Below are positions 52,880 to 63,595 of a stretch of DNA of 64,000 nt, one piece after another. The position numbers were made by a program, and so were the translations under genes. The DNA is from Chlorella sorokiniana (taxonomy: Eukaryota > Chlorophyta > Trebouxiophyceae > Chlorellales > Chlorellaceae), in the NCBI GenBank assembly GCA_025917655.1, contig CP084620.1:2976001-3040000 (forward strand), given 5' to 3'. Under the pieces are notes generated by a model, which was not told the DNA's origin, did no database searches, and saw only the letters and a list, made by a program, of their open reading frames with translations. Each line of letters opens with the position of its first letter. The stretch's first letter is position 1.

Positions 52880-53650
52880 AATCTTGCCATCGCTTGTAAG
52901 CAGCAACCTGTCTTCCTTCCCGATGTCGCGGCAGGACTTGGCATCGAGAAGGGAAGCGGCCAGTGCGACGCCAAACACGCCAACTCAGGCGCACAGGCAC
53001 ACTTGTGCCTGAGTACCTATGGATTGGCGTGTATGGTGCCGTGCTTGCCGCTCCATTCTGGGAGCCAAGAGCTACCTGGACATCGGCAAGGATGACAAGT
53101 CCCTCGCAGCAGCGGTAACGAGAATGTGCAGCCAGCCTCAGGCCGCCACAGCCTCGTGCTTACGCAGGCGGGACAGTGCTGCCTTGAAAAGCCTTCAGCT
53201 GCTTGAAGAGTGACGTCACCTGCTGTCTGCCCATCACACCACCGGGCAGGCAGCTGCTGCTGATGTCCCTCTGCAAGCAGCTGAAGGCGCGTGCAAGGCA
53301 GCACTGTGCCAACGCCACGAGCACGAGGCTGTGCAGGCTCAGCGTGCCCTCGCCCTGCTGAGCCTGCTGCAGAGCCGCCTTCAGCCGGGCGGCGGAACCA
53401 TCCAGCAGCGGCTGCACTCCGTGCGACGTGCACTTGGCCAGCGCATCCTCGTGCTTACGCAGGCAGTACAGTGCAAGTCGCTAGGAATGCAGCCGCTAAT
53501 GGATGTCTCTGCCGCCCAATAAAGGCTGCGCTGCAGCGGGCTCAGCTTGGCGAGGGTGCACTGAGCAGGAGGCAGCCGCGCCGCAGCCTTTTGCGGCTGT
53601 GGCAGCTTCTGCAGCAGGCACAGGAGGGTGGGGGCACACTTGAGGATTAG
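52880..53650. pseudogene. Inverted, broken fragments of a repeated gene family
   Basis: Related coding fragments lie on both strands. SLLDAKSCRDIGKEDRLLL reads on the minus strand (about 52907-52963), and its relative SILGAKSYLDIGKDDKSLA reads on the plus strand (about 53052-53108). Likewise MQPLLDGSAARLKAALQQAQ (minus, from 53417) has a plus-strand relative, MQPLMDVSAAQ (53489), followed after a stop and frame change by ALQRAQLGEGALS. None has a full open frame. The predicted peptides are alpha-helical; I cannot name the family. Confidence 0.6.
53147..53336. repeat. Imperfect inverted repeat, arms about 70 bases
   Basis: The left arm 53147-53217 (CACAGCCTCGTGCT... through CCTTCAGCTGCTTG) matches the reverse complement of about 53264-53336 at roughly 80%, with a spacer near 45 bases. 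The DNA or RNA could form a long hairpin. Confidence 0.75.
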
Positions 53651-54187
53651 ACAACGAGTCGCTGGTCAGCGTGCAGCCTTAGCCGCCGCAGCACCACAGG
53701 GTAGGCAGCAGCTGGCGGCAGTATTCGGTGGTTAATAAGGTTCTGGAGGCTGCAGGAAGCAGCCATGAAAGGGCAGCGGGGAGGCAAGGAGGCAGAGGGT
53801 GCCAGGAGGCTCGTAAAGAGCCTGACTTGCAGCGTGACAAACTGGCCAGGCGGGACAGGCAGCAGAACAGGGTATGAATGGCATAGCAGCACAGTGTGCT
53901 ACACTCAAGAGGGAATGTGCTGGGAGGGCGGGTAGAATGGCGCAGTGGGGCATAAAAGGGGCAGTTGCAACCTTGCAGGGTGATCAGGCGGCATGCAGTA
54001 CAGAGACACTCCATGGGCAACAGGCCTTACTGAAATGAAACAAAAAATGAAAATGGTGAAAAGTGGGTATGCCTGTACCACTGCGGCTGCAGCAGGCGCA
54101 AAGCCAGCAAATGGCAGGCGCCGACATGACTCGCAGGCATACACAGCAGTTGTATGTGGTGTTGTGCACGCTCCACTTGAAACGCGC
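53651..54187. other. Intergenic region, no supported gene
   Basis: No domain or coherent splice chain on either strand. The right part should be the 3' UTR of the minus-strand gene that ends at 54188. Confidence 0.45.
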
Positions 54188-55822
54188 TCAGGGCAGCTCG
54201 TGCCAGCTGAAGGCCGGGAGCGAGCTGGCGGCGGCCTCGGCCTCAGCTTCACCATCCAGCAGCAGCTCCGCACCATCATTTCGGTCGCCCACCGTGACGT
54301 CGTCCAGGTCCGAGGCAGTACAACTGTGGTACCGCTCTGCCTCGCAGCTGCGTGCGCTGAACAGGCTCTCGGCGCTCCAGCTGCGGCTGCTGCCCAGCGC
54401 GCCGCTGCCAGCCGCGGTCAGCTCTGCAATCGAGCTGCCGCTGGTGGCGGCGGCGGAGAGGAAGCGTGCAAGCAGGCCAGACAGGCGGCTGGCCAGGGAG
54501 GGCGCTGCGGCAAGGGGGCAGGAGCGGGCTCCAAGCAGTCTTGCTTGCCCTCTTGGCCCCCAGCTGGGCTGAGGGCTGCTGGCTGTTGGGCGAGGCGGGC
54601 GAGGCGGGCCAGGCGGGTTCCTCCTTCCGCCCATGGGGGTCTCAGGTTCCACCCCAGCCGCCCGGCCGCCTCCTCCTCACTGCCTCGCCCCTCCGCCCCA
54701 GCGCCTTGGGGGCAGGCTGACCCGCCCGCTCGTCTCCTGCCCCGCTGCCTCCGCCTGATCCGGCGGCCGCTGCGCGGCGCGCAGCACCTGCCCGGGGAGC
54801 AAGTCCAGCACTGCAGCTGCCAGCGAGGAGGCGGCGGGCGGGCTGCTGGGCTCATCAGAGGGCTGCTTCGAAGCCCCGGCCGAGTTGGGGAGCAGGCTGG
54901 GCAGATCCGACATGTCCAGCCGAGCCATCTGGTCATCGGAAGCGTAGAGCGCCTGCAGGGGGCGTCAAAGAAGGGCAGGACAGCGTGCACGATTTAAAAG
55001 TTTGAACGTGGAGCAGAACATGCAGCCACTTACAAGTGGCTGAACAGGGAAGAGGGTCGGCAAAGAGGGTGAGGCTGCCAGCATGCTGAAGCACCGCAGC
55101 CTTTGCATGGCTGGCCCAGCGCACACAGGCTTGCCTCGTTGCAGGGCAGGCGGGGCGGGGCCCGCGCCGCGTCAGCCGCAGGCCGCAGGGGGAGTCCACC
55201 TCAGGCAGGAAGGTGAGGGCGTGGTCGGCGGCGGCCGCCACCAGCGGCGACCCCTGGAATTCCGCATCCGCCAGCTCCACCCGCAGCCGCCGCAGCGCGG
55301 CAACAGCCTGGCTCGCGTTGCCGCTGCCCGCGGGCTTGAGCCGCGGCGGCGGCGCGGCAAACGAGACGCGCTTGGGAGAGGCCAGGGCCGCCGAGGGAGC
55401 GCCAGGTGTCGCGGGCGGCGGGACCGCGCAGCCGCCGCCGTCGCCGCGGCCAGAATGGCTGTCCCCCAGTGGGGAGGGGGTTTCAAGGCTGACTGCAGCG
55501 GCCATGTCGCTCCAAAGCCTGCACATGGGCAATGGAGGGTGGAGTGGGGGAGGTGGGGGATTCTGGCAGGAAGCCACGAAGTCCTGCCTTGGGCACCCCC
55601 CAGCTTGCCCAGCTCGAGCCTGGAGCTTCTGCTCTGCCCTTCAGGTGTGCCCTGGGGCCATCCAAGGCCGCCGTGGAGCCACAAACCCTCCGCTTGCCAA
55701 CTCCTGCTGCCGCCTCGGCACCCCTCGCCCTCCGCACCTGCTCGGGGCGGGCCGACTGTCGCTCAGGCTCCCCTCGTTGCCATCCAGGAGCAGCTCGAGT
55801 CCCTCGCGTAGTTGCAGGCACT
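54188..55822 (-). CDS. Hypothetical protein, low complexity, start unresolved
   Basis: Not recognised. Spliced frames on the minus strand form a plausible protein. One exon (55738-~55822) reads LREGLELLLDGNEGSLSDS. It joins, phase-correct, an exon starting at 55518 (RLWSDMAAAVSLETPSPLG). That exon contains QAVAALRRLRVELADAEFQ and HALTFLPEVDSPCGLRL. A further exon starts at 54952 (ALYASDDQMARLDMSDLPSL), and the last frame ends ASSLPAFSWHELP at the stop 54188-54190. The motif ELLLDG with an acidic follow-up occurs near both ends. The protein is rich in Ser, Ala and Pro, with no membrane span or signal peptide visible. Upstream of 55822 the frame meets a TAG that doubles as an acceptor, so at least one 5' exon is missing. 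Exon joins after 55200 are uncertain. Confidence 0.45.
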
Positions 55823-56087
55823 AGCCGGCACTTCCGGTCGGCACCCTAAGCTAATGGATCCTAAGAAGGGCAGAAATGCCTCTTGCATTCATAAGGGTGC
55901 ACAAAGAGGCCGGGCGAGGGCAGTTGACGCGATGAAGAGGACAACCTGGAAAGCGGTGACCAAGCACTGCCTCAAATTAGCCCTCTTTCTTGCCCTGACA
56001 TTTCTTAGTTTATCATAATACAACCAACTCACATCGGCCACTGAACCACTGAAAACATAAAAATATGCAGCTAGGCTACCTGCCCAG

Positions 56088-58955
56088 TCAAATCGGCAGC
56101 AACACGGCCTGAATCCAGGCACCATCACTCGGCGCCACCCGCAGCCGCCGAGGGCGCCCGCCGCGGGCGCCGCCCTGCACAGTGAGCAGACGATGGAGCA
56201 GGATGCCTGTGGCCACGCTCACGTTGAGGCTGTCCACCAGGCCGGAGCGCTCCGCGCCGCTCTCCTCAATCTGCGGTGTTTCGGGAACAGCAAGGGGTAG
56301 AGAGTTTGGGTGGTGGGCCGCAGCTGGGGAGGAGGAGCAGGTGAGCAGGAGGCAGGGAAGCCAGGCACGTTGACAGCACTACCCCCTCCCCTTGGTTACG
56401 CCCGAGCCAGGCAGCAACAGGAGGCAGGGAGCTGACGCTGCTGCCGGCCGCCCCCTCCGCTGCACGCGCCCCCCTCGCCTGCAGCATCGAGTCGCACAGG
56501 CGCCGCACGGTGGTGCGCAGTCCGTAGCCCTCGTTCCCCATCACCAGCACAGCGGGGCGGTCCAGGGTGAACTGCGAGGCACGCGCCGCGCCGGGCTCAG
56601 CCGCCGCGCCCAGCACCAGCCAGCCCGCGGCCTGCGCCGCCGCCAGCGTCTGCGGCAGGTTCCTGCTGGGGCGGGGCGGCAGCAGGAAAGCAGGTGGGGA
56701 AGCGGACAGGCGGGCAGACAGCCGCGGCACGGCAGGCCGGGCTGGAGCCAGCCGCGGCTATCGGCATAGCTATAGGATCACATGCTGTCCGCTTTTTCCA
56801 CGGCAACACGAGCGCGAGTCCCCGGTCCCCCACCCACCCACCCACCCACAAACACACACACACACGCGTGTCGTCCCCCCTCCCGCCTCACTTGCACGAG
56901 TGCACCGGCATCAGCTCCATGGCTCCCGCGCTCGCCTTGCTGACCGCCGCCGACAGCGGCGCCGAATGCGGCGGCAGGCCAGCACCCCGGCCACCCCCAG
57001 GAAGTGGGCGCAGCGCAGGGCGGCGCCAAAGTTTTGCTGCGCGGGGTGGGAGGTTAGGGGGCACCGGGGGCTCGGAGGGGGTGGGGCTGGGGTGGGGATC
57101 GTGTGATGAGACCAGGGCGACGATGGCGGGACAGAGGGGCCAGGGGCTGCTTCAGGCTGTCTGCGAACAAGCCTTTGCGTTCACAAGCCGAAGCATCGAA
57201 CGACTTGAAACTCAAGGGAAACAAGCCGCACAGCGTGCTGCGCGGCTCACCGGATCCATGACCTCGTCCAGGGCCAGCCACACGGGCAGGCGGCCGCCGC
57301 CACCTGGCGCCAGCTCGGGGCCGGCAGCACCTCCAGCGCCTCGAAATCCAGCGGTGAGCAGTCGAGCACGATGCCCTGCGTCCAAAGGGGGGCCAGGAAG
57401 GGGGGATTCTGCATTGCTCGCGATGTGATCACCAGGACCGAAGGTGGGTCTGCAAATGGGCAGCGTCGCCACCCTTGCCAGGGGCTTTCCCCCTCTCCTT
57501 TCTACCCGCAGCAGCAGCGCCCAAGGGCGCGGCCCCCAGGCCCTCGCAGCGTGTGGGCGGCCAGCCAATCACAATGCCTGGGCGGCCAGCCAAACACAAC
57601 GTGTGGGCGGCCAGCCATTAACAACGTTTGGGCGGCCAGCCGAGGCGCCCACCTGGTGGGGGCGGTTGTCTGCCACCATGTTGAGGTCGTGCTTGGATGC
57701 GTACTCCACCCGCGCCCCCAGCTCCTCCGCGCGCTGCTTGGCCGCCTGGATGGCGCCGCGGTCCTGCGGAGCGCGGGGCGCGTGGGTGGGTGGGTGGGGG
57801 GACGGGCATTGGGGGACTGACACTGTGAGCCGAGCAAAGGGGGGTGTGTCTGGTCTGGGGAGGCAGCCAGTGATGTCGCTCTGTTTTGCGGCGCCTAGCG
57901 GCCAGCCGCCGCAACCCTTCCCCTCTACCACCCGGCCCACGCAAGCAGAGCTGCATGTGCCTACACCTGCAGGCCCCCCACACACGCACCTTGCGCTTGG
58001 AGAGGTCCAGCCCTTCCTGCAAGTACAGCGTGTGGATGGTGCGGCGCCCGCCGCCAGCGCCGCCTGCACCGGCGACACGCCGTACAGCACGTCCCCCACC
58101 CAGAACTGGCGCAGCCCGCCGCCGCCGGGGGCGCTGTCAAAGCCGCCCTCTCCGTCGCCCTCGCCGGGTGCGCCAGCGTCGCCGTCGCGCCTGCCGCGCT
58201 CGCTCCGATCCCAGTCACGCCGGCCGCCGGCCCGATCGCTCCGATCCCACTCACGACGCCCGCTGCCGCGCCGCGCGATCCCAGTCACGACGCCCGCTGC
58301 CGCGCTCGCCGCCATCCCATTCACGGCGCCCGCTGCCGCGCTCTGTCTTATCCCATTCACGGCGCCCGCTGCCACGCTCGGTGTTACCCCATGCACGGCG
58401 CCCGCCGCCACGCTCGCCGCCATCCCACCGGTCGCTGCTGCCCCGCTCTCCAGCTTCAAGATCGCGGTTCCCGCCGCGCCCGCCGTCGTTCCATTCACGC
58501 CGACGCTGTCCCTCGCCGCCGCTCCACTCGCGGCGGCCATCCCTCTCGCGGCTGCCCCAGCCACGGCCACCGTCCTCCCGGCCAGAGCTGCTTCGGCCCG
58601 TGCTGCCGCGCTCAGACCCCCTCGCGGTTGCCCCAGCCACGACCACCGTCTGCCCGGTCAAAGCTGCTTCGGCCCGCGCTGCCGCGCTCAGACCGCCGCT
58701 CGCCCCACGACCCGCCGCCGCCCCGGCCGTCGCGCTCACGCTGCCCGCTGGCGCCGCTGCTTCTGCTGCGCTGTTCATCCGGCGAGCCGCTGCCACTGCT
58801 ATCTGCGTCCAGCCACCCTCCCTTCTGCTTGCCATCGACATCCCAGTCATCCCCCAGATGCTTGCGCTTTCCGAGGCATCGCGGCCTGGCCGCTTGCCGC
58901 CGCCGCGCCGACCGCCCTCGCCCGGCTGTTGCCTGACCGCTCCTCGCGCTGCCAT
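56088..58955 (-). CDS. SpoU/TrmH-family rRNA 2'-O-ribose methyltransferase
   Basis: Transfers a methyl group from S-adenosylmethionine to an rRNA ribose, as in mitochondrial MRM1 and bacterial RlmB; probably organellar. Exons on the minus strand: 57990-58955, 57653-57763, 57251-57375, 56892-57036, 56479-56662, 56088-56270, about 570 residues. A long Arg/Gly/Trp-repeat N-terminus precedes the substrate-binding domain (VLYGVSPVQAALAAG, then LGARVEYASKHDLNMVADNR and HQGIVLDCSPL). SPOUT motif 1 is QNFGAALRCAHFLGVAGV, motif 2 LVMGNEGYGLRTTVRRLCDS and motif 3 DSLNVSVATGILLHRL, with the knot residues present. Single-base losses appear at 58047-58049, 57317-57320 and near 56965, and the repeat region slips near 58265. 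The last intron has a GC donor. The start is ATG 58953-58955. Confidence 0.87.
56823..56872 (-). repeat. TGGG/TG-rich (sense) tract near a donor site
   Basis: CCCACCCA and CACAC repeats on the plus strand read (TGGG)n and (TG)n in the sense of the methyltransferase gene, just after the donor of exon 4 (56892). Confidence 0.8.
58250..58425 (-). repeat. 36-base coding repeat in the rRNA methyltransferase N-terminus
   Basis: Four to five units of about 36 bases encode variations on ERGSGRREWDGG. The reading frame slips once within the array, near 58265. Confidence 0.8.
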
Positions 58956-59367
58956 TCTGCCGCCGTTATGACCCCGCGATGTGCATGCCTAACAGCTGCA
59001 AGGGAACACAAGGCGAAGCGGAACACGCTAAGCACGGGTGGACAGGCTTGCGGCACCCTGGGAGGCTGTGCTGTGGCATCGCGCTGTCAATCCGCTTACC
59101 AGTGTATCGGCCTGACAAAAAACGGCAGCTTTGCTGCACGAGCCTGGCTGGCCCGGCCAAGGCCATGTTGAACGAGCAAGAGTCGCAGTCCTAGAGACAA
59201 GCGAGCGGCGCGATTGAATGACTGTCGGAAGCGCCCCTCGTCCAGCATGCATGCAGGCGACCAAGCCGCAAGGTTGCCCGGCTGGCACCTCACCGTGTCC
59301 AGCGCTGCCTGGCCACGCAAGGCGAGCACGCATCCTTCTCCTTTACAGGACCATCGAGCCCCTGGAG
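58956..59367. other. Intergenic region, no supported gene
   Basis: Lies between the GNAT stop and the methyltransferase start, both on the minus strand. It carries the GNAT 3' UTR and the methyltransferase promoter. No TGTAA in sense was found. Confidence 0.5.
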
Positions 59368-60222
59368 TCACAGGGAAACTTCGCTCAGCAGCTTGCACAT
59401 CTCTCTGCTCTCAGCATGGGGGCCCGCATAGCCGTTGCGGCGGTAGAAGCCCTGGACGCTCTCCACGCTGAGCAGCTTGACCGACCGCAACGCGCGCCCG
59501 CCCACGGCCATGCTGCCGCCGGCGTGCTGCCGCGCATGCCGCTCAATGTGCTGCAGCAGGAGGGAGCCCCAGCCGCGGCCGGGTTGCCGCGTGACCAGCA
59601 GCTCGACGTAGCAGTGAGGATCTTGTCGCTCGTCGCAGCACGCAGCGGCACTCATGGCCCCACTCGCGCATCCTTCTGCTTGCTGGGCGGTAGAGCTATC
59701 GTGGAATGCACATCCGACCACCTCAGTCTGCTGGCCACACGTGCTGGGCTGCTTGCGGTTGGAGCAAGAGCGTGGATAAAAGAGCGCGGCCGCCACTATG
59801 CTGCCCTCCACTTCCAGCTGTGCAAAGTAGGTGGCCGCGGCAGCCTGCATGTACCCATGATCCCCAGTGGCCGCAGCAGCAGCGACCGCCGCAAGCTGCT
59901 CCCGTGCCATGCTGGCCAGCTGCAGGCCCACAAAACGGTTGGAGGGGCCGGCAGCGAGGTCTGAGTGCAGGCGCCGCACATCAGAGCTGCAGAGGTCCAG
60001 GGAATTGATCAAGCGCACCGTTCTTCCTGGTGGTAGCGTAGCTGTCAGAAGCACTGCAGAGGAAGCGGGGATCCACATGGATGATCTGAGGTGTGTGTGT
60101 GTGTGTGGGGGGGCGGAGGGGGCATGGCTCTCTCGCATGGGACACAGAAGCATGGCAGCGCCCACCTTCAGGCGCGGGGCCCGCGATCGCTTGAATGGTA
60201 AGGGCCGGCGTGCTGCCTCCAT
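59368..60222 (-). CDS. GNAT-family N-acetyltransferase
   Basis: Transfers acetyl from acetyl-CoA to an amine; the substrate is unknown. The main exon runs from about 60085 to the stop at 59368-59370. It carries YVELLVTRQPGRGWGSLLLQ (motif A, with the acetyl-CoA-binding R-Q-x-G-x-G-W pattern) and then VKLLSVESVQGFYRRNGYAG (motif B). The upstream part PSNRFVGLQLASMAREQL and TYFAQLEVEGSIVAAAL fits the N-terminal strands. A short first exon at 60166-60222 (MEAARRPLPFKRSRAPRLK) is possible, with a donor at 60165. However, the frame from the acceptor at 60085 must shift near 60025 to reach RLINSLDLCSSDVRRL. A missing base there, or a different 5' end, is possible. Size (~260 residues) is normal for the family. 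Confidence 0.75.
   Translation of the reverse strand: MEAARRPLPFKRSRAPRLKVGAAMLLCPMRESHAPSAPPHTHTHLRSSMWIPASSAVLLTATLPPGRTVRLINSLDLCSSDVRRLHSDLAAGPSNRFVGLQLASMAREQLAAVAAAAATGDHGYMQAAAATYFAQLEVEGSIVAAALFYPRSCSNRKQPSTCGQQTEVVGCAFHDSSTAQQAEGCASGAMSAAACCDERQDPHCYVELLVTRQPGRGWGSLLLQHIERHARQHAGGSMAVGGRALRSVKLLSVESVQGFYRRNGYAGPHAESREMCKLLSEVSL
60087..60112 (-). repeat. CA (sense) microsatellite next to an acceptor
   Basis: Plus-strand (GT)n reads (CA)n in the sense of the GNAT gene and abuts the putative acceptor at 60086. Confidence 0.8.
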
Positions 60223-60393
60223 TGTCAGCAGCCTTCTTTGTTGCCATCACATCGCAGCCTGGCTCATTTGCATGGCTCTTCCCTCCCTGCGTTTCGATGC
60301 TGACGGCAGCTGGGCTGCGCTCCGCAAGCGGCACAGCCCAGCTGCTTCGCTTGCGCCGTCGCACAATGAAAGCTGCCGCGATGTTGCATAGCA

Positions 60394-60696
60394 CTAGCAA
60401 TCCGAGGCGCCGGCGGCCAACATCTCGAGGGCCACTGTGCAGCAGAGCAGGGATTGGCGGCGCGGGGACTGGTGGCGGCAGTACCACCGAGCATGCATCG
60501 TCATGGCATGATAGCACTCGCCTAGCTGGTAGCGGGCTTCTCTGAGATAGACCGACGTCATCGATCCGACCACAACTTCGAGGAGCTGAGTCAACAGCGC
60601 CTCCGCGCGTTGCAGCGGCATCAGCACGCACGCAATGCCATCGATGATTGTCTTCGAGGCGAAAAGCGCGAGAGGGAGCCCTCCGAGACGGCGCAT
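60394..60696 (-). CDS. Hypothetical small protein
   Basis: An ATG at 60694-60696 opens a 100-codon frame with a natural-looking start (MRRLGGLPLALFASKTIIDG, then ACVLMPLQRAEALLTQLLEV), predicted mostly helical. After ARYQ the composition changes, and GGCGAGT there could be a GC donor. It may therefore continue into the frame around 60200-60420 that reads LGLLVLCNIAAAFIVRRR. No family recognised. It overlaps no confident gene, but evidence is limited to frame quality. Confidence 0.3.
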   Translation of the reverse strand: MRRLGGLPLALFASKTIIDGIACVLMPLQRAEALLTQLLEVVVGSMTSVYLREARYQLGECYHAMTMHARWYCRHQSPRRQSLLCCTVALEMLAAGASDC

Positions 60697-61271
60697 CTCT
60701 GTGGCTCAAACTGTGTGTGCTGCGCCCGCTGTGCGGCGCGGCGTCAAGATGCGCAGCGAGGTGGTAATGCGGGCTTTCGCCTGCCCAAGCCTGGTCCACA
60801 GGGTTTAACTACACTCTTGGCTGCGGAAGGGTGAAACAGGTGGAGCTGAAAAGAAAACTGAACTTGGTGTCTCAGGGCAGCCATCGAGCCCCCCGGGGAT
60901 GCCGTGCAAGCGAACTAACCGCAGGGCATGCACCTTTTATTTGGAAATCTTGTAGCCCACAGGGGCACCGACACTGTGCCTCACACCCGCCTGTGCAGCT
61001 CTGTTTCTGTGGGGCGGCTGAACACAGGGCAGCAATCTGACAGGCTTGAAACAAACCGTGCCGCCAACTCCCGCCCCTCCTGACCCCCACATCCTGTATT
61101 TGATGGATTGCCGCAGCAGCCTGGACGGCATCAGATTCATTTTACACCGGAAACTCTAAGTCTCATGTGCATACGCCATGAGGCCAGTCGATGCACTGCC
61201 CATTGGCGGCGGGGCGGCGCCATGTGGCGTGTCACACGATTATCGTTCAAATCCCTGTGCATGCCGCCCTC
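60697..61271. other. Intergenic region upstream of PEX16
   Basis: No supported gene. AT content rises around 60830-61160 relative to the flanks, consistent with promoter and leader sequence for PEX16. Confidence 0.45.
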
Positions 61272-63595
61272 ATGCAGTCGCCAACCGTCTTTCAAACGAT
61301 GGAACGCTACAAGGCTTTTGTGCGGCGCAACGCCGGGTTGCTTTCGCTGCTGGAGACTGGTGAGCAGGGCCTTGGTCAGTCTGCAGGCAACAGTTCGTGC
61401 TATAATCGGGACGTGGATTTCTTGGGAAGGCCATTAGCCCGCTCGGAGGAAGGGACGGTGCTTTGGATACATTATGATGCGGAGCAGTCAATAGTTTGTC
61501 GCGCCGAGCGCACACGAGACATTTCGATGCGTGTAGACGCGTCTGACGCCGCCGCCGCAACGGCCCGACACACCTCCTGCCGCCGCCAGCCTGCCGACCC
61601 TGCTCGCCCCCTGCCGCCTGCGCAGGCCTGTCCAGCTTGACGTGGGTGCTGCCAGAGCGCTTTGAGGGCGGCGAGCTGAGCATCGAGGCGCTGCACACCG
61701 CTCTGGGCCTGGTGTCGACCTTCCATGACAGCATCGTCAGCACGCCGGCGGGGCGCCGCTGCCGCCGGGCGCCAACCTGGCCCTTGCCCTCTCCACGCTG
61801 GAGCAAGTGCAGGTTGATTTGTTGTTTATTTATGGGGTGCAGCGGGGGAGGCTATACTGCTGCATCAGAAGGCAAACCTAGCAGGAAGGGCTGCGTTGTG
61901 CAGGCAAGTCGCCGCCGGGGTCTGCCTGCCGTGTGGCGCGCCGTAGCTGAGCCTCCCCTGCTGCCTGGGCTCCGCCCTCAGGTGCTGCTGGAGCTTGTGG
62001 CCACCAGGCACGAAGAGCGCGGGAGAGGGAGCCGCTACACCTCCCTGGCAGTGTTGGAGGGCATAAAGTGCGTGTGTGTGCCGGCTGTGCATGGTTAGTG
62101 CGATTGTGCGCCGCCTGCTGGCCAGAGCACTGAGCCTCTGCCTGCCCGCAAGCTTGCCGAGCTGGACAGAGGAACGCCGCTGCCGCTGCCCCGGCTGCAG
62201 GGCACTGGTGCGGCTGGCGGTGTGGCGGCGGTCCGGCAGCCGCCTGCTGCTGCACGGCGGGCAGGGCAACCTGGAGCGGCAGGCGGCGGCGACGGGCGGC
62301 GGCGCGTCTGCGCAAGTGAGTAGGGTGGGCCTGCCCTGCCCCCAGAACTTATCAGGAGATTCCTGGACACACTCCGCCGGGAGCAGCTATCTTATGTTTA
62401 TCAACAGCCAGCAATGCTTCCGTACGCGCAGGGAAGGCCTCAGGAGGTCTACAGCGCGTTTGCCGCCTTCCGACAGCGCCACTGCCTGCCGGCGTCGAAG
62501 CAACAGGGTGCAGCGGCCGACGCAGGGCAGGGAGCAGAGGCAGACAGGGCAGTCGACCGCGGTGGCAGCCGGTCTGTCATGGCGGCAGGGCACGGCGCGC
62601 GGCCGCGGCGGCTGCTGGCGCTGGCGGAAACCCTCCACATCCTACGGCCCACCGTCTACGCGCTTGCGCTGCGCAGGTGCTGCTGCGGCGTTGAAAGCCG
62701 CAGCTGCCGTGTGGCGTGCTGCCCCTCAAAGCGGTGCCTGCCCATGCCTTTGCGTGGGCCCAAGTGCTGCTGCTGCTCGGCCGCAACCCGGCTGGCACAG
62801 GTTTGCCGCTGCCCCCGCTGCTGCTGCTCACAGCCTGGCGCCAGCCCTGAGTGCAGGTGGGGCCGCTCTTCTTGGAAGCCTTGGGGGCTGTCACTGGCAC
62901 TGGACCTGCTCAGCATGCAGCTGGCCTCCTCCTCGGCGCGGGCCATGCAGGTGACCGCGTCTGCGCGGCCACCCCGCCGCCACTCTGCTGCGCTGCGCCC
63001 CGTCGGATGCAGAGATGCTGTCTGCGGCAGCGCAGCTGCCCGAGTCTGGACTGTTGGAGAGCGTGTAGAGCAGCGAGCCAGTTGCCACCTACTGCACGCT
63101 CACCCCCCGTGATGCAGAGTGATTCGTGGTTTGCTGGCGTGCAGCCCTCCAACCTTGGCCCCAGCCTGGTGCTGCTGCAGGCGCTGCAGCGCGCTCGGTG
63201 AGGCTGCCCCCGCTGACGGCCCTTCCCAAGCTGCCTGCAGGGCCACCCTTGCGTTGCCGGCCGTGCTGCAGCCTGCCGTCCACTGTGCCCACCCCCGCTG
63301 CTGCCCCGTGCGCCACGTCACGCTGGGTTTCCATCTTCCCTCCCGCGTCGTCGCGTCGTTGCTTTGCAGGTGGGACGGCGAGGAGGAGCGGGAGCTTGCA
63401 GCCCGCCGGCTGCGCTTGGCGGTGTATCTCCTGCGCGACCCGCTGTTCAGCCGCTACACGCAGGCGGCCCTGGACGGCTGGGTGCGCGGCACCGCGCGCC
63501 TGCCGCTGCTGGGCTGGCTCAGCGGGCGGGCGGTGGAGATCCTGGTGGGGGCACAGCGGTACTACACCTACGTCGAGCGCATGGCTGCCAGCTGA
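61272..63595 (+). CDS. PEX16: Peroxisomal membrane protein PEX16 (peroxin-16)
   Basis: Integral membrane peroxin that recruits PEX3 and peroxisomal membrane proteins during peroxisome formation from the ER. Exons supported: 61272-61359, 61626-61806, 61982-62067, 62201-62315, 62432-62677, one starting 62857, one ending 63197, and 63370-63595. Family landmarks in order: RYKAFVRRNAGLLSLLETG, LSSLTWVLPERFEGGELSIE, LEQVLLELVATRHEER, ALVRLAVWRRSGSRLLL, RRLLALAETLHILRPTVYAL, RSSWKPWGLSLALDLLSM, ELAARRLRLAVYLLRDPLFS, ILVGAQRYYTYV. One base is missing in the G run 61750-61753. Two in-frame ATGs (61272 and 61299) are possible; 61272 gives the usual spacing to the RY motif. The middle of the chain (62950-63150) is not fully resolved. 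Confidence 0.88.

Noticed and set aside
57444-59171. 575-codon open frame on the plus strand
   Set aside because: Antisense shadow of the rRNA methyltransferase, mirroring its repeat region; no domain of its own.
60000-60799. Long minus-strand frame upstream of and overlapping the GNAT gene as an N-terminal extension
   Set aside because: The frame differs from the GNAT core and reads through the CA tract and acceptor. Only part of it may belong to a separate small gene.
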